Part shown: piece after piece, positions 24,211 through 31,562 of the stretch | How the letters are laid out: every line of letters starts with the position of its first letter | Position numbering within the stretch: the stretch's first letter is position 1 | Source: Nonomuraea turkmeniaca | GTDB taxonomy: Bacteria; Actinomycetota; Actinomycetes; Streptosporangiales; Streptosporangiaceae | Direction of reading: 5' to 3' | NCBI RefSeq assembly: GCF_005889735.1 | Contig: NZ_VCKY01000109.1 | Span: 1-34,608, forward strand | DNA: 34,608 nt | Translations under genes and position numbers: made by a program | Notes under the pieces: model-generated | What the model saw: the letters and a program-made list of their open reading frames with translations, nothing else | Databases searched by the model: none | What the model was told of the DNA's origin: nothing

Positions 24211-24990
24211 ATGACCAAGCAGACAGCCTGGTATAAGAATGGTATCAGACCGGATGACGCTCTCCTTGAGATGCGGTTCGCCCTCGGCTATGAGAAGAGG
24301 GGCAACGAATACCATGCCCGCATCGAATCCATAGAGGGAGAGATTGCGGGAACGTCCGGAAGAGCACTCATTTCCATTGCGGACACCTTGGTGGAGACCG
24401 TCTCCACTGTCACCGCAAGGGGTCAGGAGCTCGCCGATGCCTGGGGGGGAGACGCCGCCAAAGAGGCGGTTCGGGAACTTGGCGTGCTCCGGAAAGCAGT
24501 CATAGAGTTGGCGGCTGCCGTAGGAACGGTCGGGGAGGGCATCCGCTGGTTCGGCGAGGAGGTGTACCCGTGCTTCGCCGACGCCAGTGTCGGCAGCTTG
24601 ATTGAGGACCCCATCTGGGATCACGAGTTCGGCGGCAACAACTGCGACTGCAGTTTGCTCTATGCCAACCCGCTCTCGTGGACCGGATTCGACTCCGCCA
24701 CGTGTATCCGGCAAGAACACGAATATTACTATGAACATAGCGACAGATGGATCACACATCCCCGTGACGCGATCCCGGTGGTCAACCGTGAAGACCTCTA
24801 CTCCAGCGAGCTCGGCCCCTTCGTCAACGAAACAGAGCGTCAGGCGATAGAGGATCGACGCTTGGATCCTCTTACCGCCTACAAGACCGCAGCGGCACGC
24901 CGGCAGATGGACAGGTTGAACGGCTACCTCGAAGAGCTGCACGGGTTTCTGCCGGCGAAAGCCATCTGCCACTTCCCCGACGACGCGTAG
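24211..24990 (+). CDS. Protein with internal WXG-type helical hairpin, putative ESX substrate
   Basis: A 259-aa protein. Residues ~45-125 are helical with a central ELADAWGGDAAKEAV turn (W-G-G), as in WXG100 proteins, but the helices continue into a longer chain. A C-terminal region of about 130 residues follows, with CDCSLLYANPLSWTGFD, an acidic EHEYYYEHSDRW segment and five Cys in all. It could be a small effector fused to a WXG hairpin, or a partner for the upstream product. Third-position G/C is lower than in flanking blocks. The ATG at 24211 is chosen because an ATG at 24206 is out of frame and stops at once. Confidence 0.78.
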   Translation: MTKQTAWYKNGIRPDDALLEMRFALGYEKRGNEYHARIESIEGEIAGTSGRALISIADTLVETVSTVTARGQELADAWGGDAAKEAVRELGVLRKAVIELAAAVGTVGEGIRWFGEEVYPCFADASVGSLIEDPIWDHEFGGNNCDCSLLYANPLSWTGFDSATCIRQEHEYYYEHSDRWITHPRDAIPVVNREDLYSSELGPFVNETERQAIEDRRLDPLTAYKTAAARRQMDRLNGYLEELHGFLPAKAICHFPDDA

Positions 24991-25008
24991 AAACTGCTTC
25001 TTCTGGAG

Positions 25009-25369
25009 GTGGCGAGCTTGTCACTTCAGGCGTGTAAAGACCATTTCTGGGCGATGAAGGGCCTTATTCACCTGATCCGTCCTGGATAGGCGATGTCGAG
25101 GCCAGAGCAGTTTGACGGCGGCGTCGTCGCCGGTCGCGGCGAGCCACCGGCCGCAGCGCGTTGCGGATCATGTGAACGACACGGGTCTGCACGGTGGTGT
25201 ACGGGAACGCGGCCTCGCCGGCGGTCGCGGCCTCCAGCGGGATCTTGGCCGGCCAGATGCCCAGCACGCGCTTCTCGCCGTCGGCGTCGATGCCGACGGC
25301 CAGGTAGGCGGGCTTGGCCTGGACGCTGGGGTCGTCTCGGACCTTGACCGTGCCGAAGAGCAACCGACG
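25009..25369 (-). pseudogene. IS256/Mutator-type transposase remnant
   Basis: Read on the minus strand, VKVRDDPSVQAKPAYLAVGI then DADGEKRVLGIW and TTVQTRVVHMIRNALRPV follow the conserved core of Mutator (IS256-family) transposases, which read KVRDG...YVALGV..DGERDVLGLW...VQTCVVHLIRNSLR. Between IW and TTVQT some 40-50 residues are missing. A frameshift follows, and DDAAVKLLW reappears in another frame, ending at TGA near 25013. No intact transposase and no terminal inverted repeats were seen. It shows past mobile-element activity beside tRNA-Lys. Confidence 0.78.
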
Positions 25370-25406
25370 CCTACCCTCGACCTCGCCCGAGAGCTTCCGA
25401 AAACCG

Positions 25407-25440
25407 AAAACCCCAGCTCACCGCAGTGAGCTGGGGTTTT
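25407..25440 (-). terminator. Strong hairpin terminator after tRNA-Lys
   Basis: A perfect 15-bp stem: AAAACCCCAGCTCAC (25407-25421), loop of 4 nt, and GTGAGCTGGGGTTTT (25426-25440). It begins 7 bp beyond the tRNA 3' end and has a T-run on the tRNA strand. Because both stem ends are A/T runs it can also act on transcripts coming from the left. Confidence 0.9.
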
Positions 25441-25447
25441 GAACGGG

Positions 25448-25521
25448 TGCGCCGCCAGGGACTCGAACCCCGGACCCGCTGATTAAGAGTCAGCTGCTCT
25501 GACCAACTGAGCTAGCGGCGC
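25448..25521 (-). tRNA. tRNA-Lys (anticodon CTT)
   Basis: 74 nt on the minus strand. The acceptor stem GCGCCGC pairs with GCGGCGC. The D-arm reads TAGCTCAGTTGG. The anticodon stem GCTGA/TCAGC encloses loop CTCTTAA, anticodon CTT (AAG, Lys). The T-arm is GGGGTTCGAGTCCC. The discriminator base is A; the CCA end is not encoded. Its 3' end faces the type VII-related cluster and the transposase remnant, the typical side for island insertion. Confidence 0.97.
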
Positions 25522-25530
25522 CTGCAGAGG

Positions 25531-25560
25531 AATATACCGGTGATCCCCATCCTGGTCGAA
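25531..25560 (-). promoter_or_regulatory. Promoter of tRNA-Lys
   Basis: On the minus strand, TTCGAC (-35, 25555-25560) and TATATT (-10, 25531-25536) are separated by 18 bp. Transcription would begin a few bases before the tRNA 5' end at 25521, giving a very short leader. Confidence 0.65.
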
Positions 25561-25629
25561 TCGGTATCAGGCGGGCTTCTGCGGCTAGAATAAAGTTCGG
25601 CCCTGGAGTGCCGCCAGACAGGAGCATTG

Positions 25630-26469
25630 ATGTTCGACTCGCCCGCCGACGTGACGGAGCGGCTCGCCGCCGTGGACTACCTCTCCGACGACGCCATCTC
25701 CACCTCGGTGTTCCTGGCCGCGGCGCTCGGCAAGCCACTGCTGGTCGAGGGGCCCGCGGGGGTCGGGAAGACGCAGCTGGCCAAGGCGGTGGCGCTCGCC
25801 ACCAGGGCCGAGCTGATCAGGTTGCAGTGTTACGAGGGGCTCGACGAGGCCCGCGCGCTGTACGAGTGGAACTACAAGAAGCAGCTGCTCAGGATCCAGG
25901 CCACCAGCGACGACGACGACATCTTCAGCGAGGAGTTCCTGCTGGAGCGGCCGCTGCTCAAGGCGATCAGGTCGGACGACCCCACCGTGCTGCTCATCGA
26001 CGAGACCGACAAGGCCGACGTGGAGGTCGAGGGGCTGCTGCTGGAGCTGCTGTCCGACTTCCAGGTGACGATCCCCGAGCTGGGGACCATCGCCGCGACC
26101 CGCCGCCCGTACGTGGTGCTGACCTCCAACGCCACGCGCGAGCTGTCCGAGGCGCTCAAGCGGCGCTGCCTCTACCTGCACATCGAGTACCCGACCCCCG
26201 AGCGGGAGCGGGACATCGTGCTCAGCCAGGTGCCGACCATCCGGGCCGACCTGGCCGAGCAGCTGGCCAGGACGGTCGCGACGCTGCGGGCGCTGGAGCT
26301 GAAGAAGGCGCCGTCGGTGGCCGAGACCGTGGACTGGGCCAACACGCTGCTGGCGCTCGGCCGGGACGAGCTGGACGAGGCGACCGTGGCGGGGACCCTG
26401 GGCGTGGTGCTGAAGCACGCCTCCGACCATGAGCGGGCGGTCAAGGAGCTGGGGTTGCCGGATGCCTGA
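25630..26469 (+). CDS. MoxR-family AAA+ ATPase
   Basis: A 279-aa protein from the ATG at 25630, which has CAGGAG 5 nt upstream; a TTG directly before it is less likely. The P-loop is GPAGVGKTQ at about residues 43-51, Walker B is VLLIDETDKAD, and LTSNATRELSEALKRRC gives sensor 1 and the arginine finger. MoxR ATPases work as chaperones that insert cofactors or activate partner enzymes, together with a VWA protein. The partner follows directly, overlapping by 8 nt. No enzyme target such as CO dehydrogenase is encoded in the window. A TAGAAT at 25586-25591 is a candidate -10 element. Confidence 0.93.
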   Translation: MFDSPADVTERLAAVDYLSDDAISTSVFLAAALGKPLLVEGPAGVGKTQLAKAVALATRAELIRLQCYEGLDEARALYEWNYKKQLLRIQATSDDDDIFSEEFLLERPLLKAIRSDDPTVLLIDETDKADVEVEGLLLELLSDFQVTIPELGTIAATRRPYVVLTSNATRELSEALKRRCLYLHIEYPTPERERDIVLSQVPTIRADLAEQLARTVATLRALELKKAPSVAETVDWANTLLALGRDELDEATVAGTLGVVLKHASDHERAVKELGLPDA

Positions 26470-27829
26470 CTCTCTCGTCGACCGGCACGTGGGCTTCGTG
26501 CACGCGTTGCGCGCGGCCGGGGTGCCGGTGTCGGTGGCGGAGGGGCTGGACGCGGCGCACGCGCTGCGGGTGATAGAGCTGGCCGACCGGGAGTCGCTGC
26601 GCGCCGCTTACGCGGCGACGCTGGTGAAGAAGCCCGCGTACCGGCCGGGGTTCGACGTGCTGTTCGACCTGTGGTTTCCGGCGGCGACAACCGGCATGTA
26701 CGCCGAACGCCAGGAAAAGGCGATCAATCCGCAGGAAGCCACCGTCGAGGAGCTCCGCGACCACCTCGCAAGCCTTCTGACCGGCGGCATCGATCAGGAG
26801 ATGCGCGAGTTCGCCCAGTCCATGGTCGAGCGTTTCGGCCGCCAGGCCGCCGGCCCCGGCCGCCAGGGCTGGTTCTCCTACAGCGTCATGCGTGCCCTGT
26901 CCCCCGAGACGCTGATGGCCCGCATCCTCCGCAACGTCCTGGCCGGCCAGGAACGCGGTGGCCTGGCGGAGAAGACCGTACGCCAGCAGGTCAACGCCGG
27001 CGTCCGGCGTTTCGAGGAGGCCGTCGCCACCGATGTGCGCCGCCGCATCGCCGAGGACTCCGGGATCGAGCGCATCGCCCGCTCCGCCGTACGCCCTCCG
27101 CTCGACCAGATCGACTTCCTGCGCGTCACGAAGGCCGACCTGGCGCGGCTGCGCAGGGAGGTCTACCCGCTGGCCAGGCGCCTGGCGGCACGGCTGACGA
27201 TCAAGCACAGGAAGGGCCGGCGCGGGCGGCTGGACTTCCGCAGGACGATGCGGGCCTCGCTGCAGAGCGGCGGCGTGCCGCTGACCACCCACTTCAGGCC
27301 GCCCCGGCCGCACAAGCCTGAGCTGGTCATCCTCTGCGACACCAGCGACTCGGTCTCATCGTTCGCGCACTTCACGCTGCTGCTGACGTACGCGCTGAGG
27401 GAGCAGTTCACGAAAGTGCGGGCGTTCGGCTTCGTGGACACGGTCGACGAGATCACGCGGTTCTTCGTGCCGGGCGCCGACGTGGTGGAGGCGATGACCA
27501 GGCTGGCGAACGAGGCCGACATGGTGCGCTTCGGCCGCACCAACTACGGCCACTCGCTGGAGCGCTTCGCCGAGCGGTACGGCGACGCGATCGGCCCCAA
27601 GACCTCGCTGCTCATCCTCGGCGACGCCCGGTCCAACTACCAGCCGCCCGCCCTGGACGTGCTCAAGTCCCTGGTGTCCAGGTCCCGGCACGCCTACTGG
27701 CTCAACCCCGAGCCGAGACGGCAGTGGGACACGGGCGACTCGGTGGCGGGCGACTACAGCACGGTCGTCCCGATGTACGAGTGCCGCAACGTCGCCCAGC
27801 TCACCGCGTTCATCGAAACGCTGGCCTAG
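26462..27829 (+). CDS. CoxE-like VWA-domain protein, partner of MoxR ATPase
   Basis: The ATG at 26462 overlaps the end of the MoxR gene by 8 nt. The 455-aa product has an Arg-rich helical N-terminal half. Its C-terminal von Willebrand A domain has the MIDAS start DTSDSVSS (DxSxS) in LVILCDTSDSVSSF, and later GRTNYGHSLERF (the T of the MIDAS) and LLILGDARSNY. This is the CoxE/VWA-containing layout found in MoxR-VWA pairs, in which the VWA protein docks the ATPase to its client. The 3' end overlaps the convergent NERD gene by the stop codons (CTAG). Confidence 0.92.
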   Translation: MPDSLVDRHVGFVHALRAAGVPVSVAEGLDAAHALRVIELADRESLRAAYAATLVKKPAYRPGFDVLFDLWFPAATTGMYAERQEKAINPQEATVEELRDHLASLLTGGIDQEMREFAQSMVERFGRQAAGPGRQGWFSYSVMRALSPETLMARILRNVLAGQERGGLAEKTVRQQVNAGVRRFEEAVATDVRRRIAEDSGIERIARSAVRPPLDQIDFLRVTKADLARLRREVYPLARRLAARLTIKHRKGRRGRLDFRRTMRASLQSGGVPLTTHFRPPRPHKPELVILCDTSDSVSSFAHFTLLLTYALREQFTKVRAFGFVDTVDEITRFFVPGADVVEAMTRLANEADMVRFGRTNYGHSLERFAERYGDAIGPKTSLLILGDARSNYQPPALDVLKSLVSRSRHAYWLNPEPRRQWDTGDSVAGDYSTVVPMYECRNVAQLTAFIETLA

Positions 27830-28593
27830 ACCTTCTGCAGCGCCCTGGCCGCCGTACGGGTGAGCAGCTCGATCTGCTCCTCGGTGTACACGCGGCCCTC
27901 GGCCGCCTTGATCACCTTGGCCGCCAGCCGCGGCCTGAGCAGCGTGAGCCCCTCGGCCACCAGGATGCCGCCCTTGGGGAGCTCCCCGCAGTGCACCGCA
28001 AGCATGGGGGAGATCGTCACCGGGATGCCGGTCTCGCGGCTCAGCAGCTCGGCGAACGCCTCGGAGGCTCCCACCAGTGCCTTGGCCTCCTTGGAGCCGT
28101 ACTTCTCGCCGAAGAAAAGCCGCCCGGCGTAGCAGGCGATCTCGGTGTCGGGGCTCCAGGACTCGTTGTCGACGATCCACACGCCGGCCGGGCCGATCAC
28201 CAGGTGGTCGATCGAGGCCTGGTCGCGGATGGCGCGGCCGTCGAGCACGTGGTAGCCCTGCTTACCGAGCGACCTGCGCAGCAGCCTCGCCGTGATCGCC
28301 TCACCGCGCTTGGCCCCGCGCCAGACCGCGGTCGCGTGGAACGAACGCCAGTCGAGGAACCAGTCGCCCCCGGCGACCAGGCCGCCGAGGAAGAGGCCGA
28401 TGAACGGGGCCGCGCTCGTGAGATCGAACCTGATCGCCAGCGCCACGCCTATGACGCATCCCACAGCGGCCTTGATGTACCTGGACCTGCGCCGGTTCTG
28501 GGCGTCCTCGCGCCAGAACTTCTCGTACCACCACTGGGGGGAATTCCCTGTGTACTTCTCGCTGGGCTGCACGTAGATAGAGCCACCGGGCAC
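27826..28593 (-). CDS. NERD-domain protein with N-terminal membrane segments
   Basis: A 255-aa protein from GTG at 28591-28593, with GGGGAG 6 nt upstream. Residues ~40-75 hold two hydrophobic segments (AAVGCVIGVALAI, APFIGLFLGGLVAGGDWFL). A NERD (nuclease-related) domain follows: RGAKRGEAITARLLRR, HVLDGRAI, SIDHLVIGPAGVWIVDNESW. The central D-x-x-V and later acidic residue of the nuclease-like core (ASIDHLVIG, IVDNESW) are present, but the usual E/QxK is here E-S-W, so catalytic activity is doubtful. NERD proteins are often membrane tethered; their roles are mostly unknown. Convergent with the VWA gene, their stop codons overlapping. Confidence 0.88.
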   Translation of the reverse strand: MPGGSIYVQPSEKYTGNSPQWWYEKFWREDAQNRRRSRYIKAAVGCVIGVALAIRFDLTSAAPFIGLFLGGLVAGGDWFLDWRSFHATAVWRGAKRGEAITARLLRRSLGKQGYHVLDGRAIRDQASIDHLVIGPAGVWIVDNESWSPDTEIACYAGRLFFGEKYGSKEAKALVGASEAFAELLSRETGIPVTISPMLAVHCGELPKGGILVAEGLTLLRPRLAAKVIKAAEGRVYTEEQIELLTRTAARALQKV

Positions 28594-28721
28594 GGCAAAC
28601 TCCCCGAATGAGTAGATGAGACAGGATCTGCCACGCCGAAGATCCCTCGCCGGTCAAGGGATACCCGTCGCCGAACCAAGGCAAGCCTAAGGTGACGTGA
28701 TTCGAACCGGCAAGGCCAGCA

Positions 28722-28740
28722 ACCGACCAGTCGGTATGCT
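28722..28740 (+). promoter_or_regulatory. TetR operator palindrome overlapping a -10 element
   Basis: ACCGACCAGTCGGT (28722-28735) is palindromic except for the two central bases. TATGCT (28735-28740) fits a -10 box; transcription would then start at or next to the GTG at 28747, giving a leaderless mRNA. A near copy of the palindrome precedes the acyl-CoA dehydrogenase operon at 32767-32780. Autoregulation by the TetR protein is inferred. Confidence 0.72.
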
Positions 28741-28746
28741 AGGCCC

Positions 28747-29346
28747 GTGACTCATGTGAAAGAGGAACCGGTCAGGCAGCGGCTGCTGGCCGAGGCGACC
28801 CGCCTGTTCGCCGAGCGCGGGTTCGAGGGCACTTCCGTGCAGGAGGTGGTCGCCGCCGCCGGCGTCACCAAGGGCGCCATGTACCACTATTTCGATTCCA
28901 AAGACGATCTGCTGCACGAGATCTACGCCCGGGTGCTGCGCATGCAGATGGACCGGCTGACGCAGATCGCCGACGGCCCTGGCACGGTGAAGGAGCGCCT
29001 GCACAGGGCCGCGGCCGACGTGGTGGAGACGACGACCGCGAACCTGGACGACTCCAAGATCTTCTTCAGGTCGATGCACCTGCTCGCTCCGGAGACGCAG
29101 AAGACCGTGCGTGCCGAGCGCCGCCGCTACCACGAGCGGTTCCGCGACCTGGTGGCCGAAGGGCAGCGCACCGGCGTCTTCAGCGACGGCGTCCCCGCCG
29201 AGCTGGTCGTGGACTACTTCTTCGGCTCGGTGCACCACCTGGGCACGTGGTTCCACGCGGACGGACCGCTGAACGGCGCCCAGGTGGGCAAGCACTTCGC
29301 CGACCTGCTGCTCGCCTCACTCGGGGCCGGGGACGCCGGCGAGTGA
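28747..29346 (+). CDS. TetR-family repressor, likely acyl-CoA regulon control
   Basis: A 199-aa protein with an N-terminal TetR helix-turn-helix (LFAERGFEGTSVQEVVAAAG followed by VTKGAMYHYFDSKDDLL, residues ~19-57) and a helical ligand domain (about 80-190). Starting at GTG 28747, it appears leaderless. The three acyl-CoA dehydrogenase genes run toward it on the opposite strand; the last one overlaps its 3' end by 30 nt. The shared palindrome before both transcription units suggests that it represses them until an acyl-CoA or related ligand binds. FadR/KstR2-type TetR proteins behave in this manner. The ligand is unknown. Confidence 0.92.
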   Translation: MTHVKEEPVRQRLLAEATRLFAERGFEGTSVQEVVAAAGVTKGAMYHYFDSKDDLLHEIYARVLRMQMDRLTQIADGPGTVKERLHRAAADVVETTTANLDDSKIFFRSMHLLAPETQKTVRAERRRYHERFRDLVAEGQRTGVFSDGVPAELVVDYFFGSVHHLGTWFHADGPLNGAQVGKHFADLLLASLGAGDAGE

Positions 29347-30396
29347 GGCCAGCGCCTCCCGGTGGTCGCCGGGCGTGCCCAGCGCGATCTCGGCGGCCTT
29401 TGCGCGCTTGAGATAGAGATGCACGGGGTGCTCCCACGTCATCCCGATCCCGCCGTGCAACTGCAGGGCCTCCTCGGCGGCGTGTACGGCCACGGCGGCG
29501 TTCCACGACTGGGCCACGGCCACGGAGACCGGCGAGGGGTCGGCGACCGCGTTCCTGGCGGCGGCCCTGGCCCTGACCACGTCCAGCCACAGGTCGGCCA
29601 GCCGGTGCTTGATCGCCTGGAAGGAGCCGACAGGGCGGGCGAACTGGTGGCGGTCCTTGACGTAGGCGAGCGTCGTGTCGAGACACCACTCGGCCACCCC
29701 GAGCTGCTCGGAGGCCAGCAGCGCCGCGCCGGAGCGCAGCACCCCGGCCAGGTCGCAGGCCCCGACCCGGCGGGCCTCAGTCCGGTCGAACGTGACGGTG
29801 GCCACCGGCCTGGTCAGGTCGAGCGACGGCACGACCTCGACGGCCGCCCCCTCGGTCGCGTACAACTCGCCGTCCACGGGCACCAGCACCACGTCGGCCA
29901 CGTCCGCGCCGGCCACGCCGGTGACCGTGCCCGACAGCCGCCCGTCCTCGACCCGCACCGGCGCGCCACGCAGCGGCCGGTACGGCGAGGCCGCGAACGA
30001 CACCGCCAGCGCGGCCGTCTTCTGCCCCTCGGCCAGCTCACCCAGCAGGGCGTCCCTGGTCGGCAACAACGCCTGGGTGGCCAGCACCGAGCTGGTGAAG
30101 AACGGCACCGGCGCCACCGCCCGGCCCAGCTCCTCCAGCACGACGGCCACCTCGCTGGCCGACGCCCCGGCGCCGCCGAGCTCCTCGGGGACCAGCAGCC
30201 CGGCCACCCCGATCTCGCCCGCCAGCGTCTTCCACAGGTCCAGGTCGCCCATGGGGGTTACGGAGTCGTCGAGCGTGCGATGACCCGGGCCGGACTCGAT
30301 CCGCTTCAGCACCGCGGCGGGCGGGCACCGGTCGGCGAGCAGCCCGCGCACGGCCGCCCGCAGCTCCTCCTCGACCTCGGAATAAAGGAGTGTCAT
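29317..30396 (-). CDS. Acyl-CoA dehydrogenase, FadE27/FadE29-like subunit
   Basis: A 359-aa protein with the three-domain dehydrogenase fold: helical N-term, beta middle (SLDLTRPVATVTFD), helical C-term. The C-terminal motif LHGGIGMTWEHPVHLYLKRA holds the Glu that acts as catalytic base in actinobacterial FadE29-type subunits. The middle domain lacks the long FAD-loop typical of homotetrameric enzymes. Such short proteins work as a heteromer with a neighbour of the FadE26/28 type, here the preceding gene, whose stop overlaps its ATG (ATGA). Substrate may be a branched or side-chain acyl-CoA (sterol-like), but nothing here proves it. Confidence 0.88.
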   Translation of the reverse strand: MTLLYSEVEEELRAAVRGLLADRCPPAAVLKRIESGPGHRTLDDSVTPMGDLDLWKTLAGEIGVAGLLVPEELGGAGASASEVAVVLEELGRAVAPVPFFTSSVLATQALLPTRDALLGELAEGQKTAALAVSFAASPYRPLRGAPVRVEDGRLSGTVTGVAGADVADVVLVPVDGELYATEGAAVEVVPSLDLTRPVATVTFDRTEARRVGACDLAGVLRSGAALLASEQLGVAEWCLDTTLAYVKDRHQFARPVGSFQAIKHRLADLWLDVVRARAAARNAVADPSPVSVAVAQSWNAAVAVHAAEEALQLHGGIGMTWEHPVHLYLKRAKAAEIALGTPGDHREALASLAGVPGPE

Positions 30397-31562
30397 CGCG
30401 GCAGATCCTTCCAGGGCACGTCCTTGTCGACACGGGGTTCCGAGGGCAGGCCGAGCACCCGCTCGGCGATGATGTTGCGCAGGATCTCGGACGTGCCGCC
30501 CTCGATCGAGTTGCCCTTGGCCCGCAGGTAGCGGTATCCGGCGCCGCGGCCGTAGAAGTCGACGTCCTCCGAACGGCGGAACGTCCAGTCGTCGTAGCCC
30601 AGGTCCCGCCGGAACTCGACCTCGAAACCGGACAGCGCCTGGTTGAGCTTGGCGAACGACAACTTCATCCCGGAGCCTTCGGGGCCCGGGTGCCCGGCGA
30701 CGAGCTGCTCGCGCAGCCGTGCCCCCGACAGGCGGGTGACCTCGGCCTCCACCCAGAGCGCCAGCAGCCTCTGGTGCAGGTCGTGCGAACGCAGCTCCGG
30801 ATACGCGTGCCAGGCGTCGAGCACAGGTCCGGCCATGCCGCCGCCGCGCCGCACGGGCGCTCCGCCGATGGCGACGCGCTCGTTCATGAGCGTGGTCTGC
30901 GCCACCCGCCAGCCGTCGCCGACCTCGCCGAGCCGCAGCTCGTCGGGGAGCCGCACGCCGGTGAGGAACACCTCGTTGAACTCGGCCTCGCCGGTGATCT
31001 GCCGCAGCGGCCGCACCTCGACGCCGGGCGCGTGCATGTCACAGACGAAGTACGTCATCCCGCGGTGTTTGGGCACCTCAGGGTCGGTACGGGTGACGAG
31101 GATGCCCCACCGCGAATGATGGGCGCCGGACGTCCACACCTTCTGGCCGTCCACCACCCATTCGTCCCCGTCCCGCACCGCCCTGGTCGCGAGCGTGGCC
31201 AGGTCCGACCCGGCGCCCGGCTCGCTGAAGAGCTGGCACCAGATCTCCTCCCCCGTCCACAGCGGACGAAGGAAGCGCCGCTTCTGCTCCTCCGTGCCGA
31301 AGGCCAGGATCGTCGGCGCGGCCATGCCGAGACCGATGCCCTGGACGCCGGTGTTGATCTGCGGCGTGCCGGCCAGCTCCCGCTCCACGACCTGCTGCAG
31401 CTCCCTGGCCACCCCCAGCCCGCCGAGCCCCTCGGGGAACCACACCCACGCCAGCCCGGCGTCGAACCTCGCCCGCAGGAACTCCAGCCGGTCCCCGCCC
31501 GGGTCGTGCGTGCCGAGGAACGCCGCCACCCGCTCCTTGATCTCCGCCTCGTTCACATCCAC
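30393..31562 (-). CDS. Acyl-CoA dehydrogenase, FadE26/FadE28-like subunit
   Basis: A 389-aa protein starting at GTG 31560-31562, overlapping the previous gene by 10 nt. The motifs WCQLFSEPGAGSDLATL (flavin loop) and WVVDGQKVWTSGAHHSRW, with YRYLRAKGNSIEGGTSEILR near the end, place it in the FadE26/28 group. In mycobacterial heterotetramers this type supplies the FAD-contacting surface and the FadE27/29 partner supplies the catalytic Glu. The gene order and the 4-nt overlap with the next gene support a two-subunit enzyme. Confidence 0.9.
   Translation of the reverse strand: MDVNEAEIKERVAAFLGTHDPGGDRLEFLRARFDAGLAWVWFPEGLGGLGVARELQQVVERELAGTPQINTGVQGIGLGMAAPTILAFGTEEQKRRFLRPLWTGEEIWCQLFSEPGAGSDLATLATRAVRDGDEWVVDGQKVWTSGAHHSRWGILVTRTDPEVPKHRGMTYFVCDMHAPGVEVRPLRQITGEAEFNEVFLTGVRLPDELRLGEVGDGWRVAQTTLMNERVAIGGAPVRRGGGMAGPVLDAWHAYPELRSHDLHQRLLALWVEAEVTRLSGARLREQLVAGHPGPEGSGMKLSFAKLNQALSGFEVEFRRDLGYDDWTFRRSEDVDFYGRGAGYRYLRAKGNSIEGGTSEILRNIIAERVLGLPSEPRVDKDVPWKDLPR

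Noticed and set aside
25441..25521. Direct repeat of the tRNA-Lys 3' end as an island attachment site
   Set aside because: I looked for a second copy near 9.8-10.1 kb and across the cluster by eye and saw none; only the tRNA itself and the transposase relic support an insertion site.
28668..28700. Possible iron box (AAGGCAAGCCTAAGG) upstream of the NERD and TetR genes
   Set aside because: Only about 12 of 19 positions resemble the IdeR/DmdR consensus, and neither neighbour is an iron gene.
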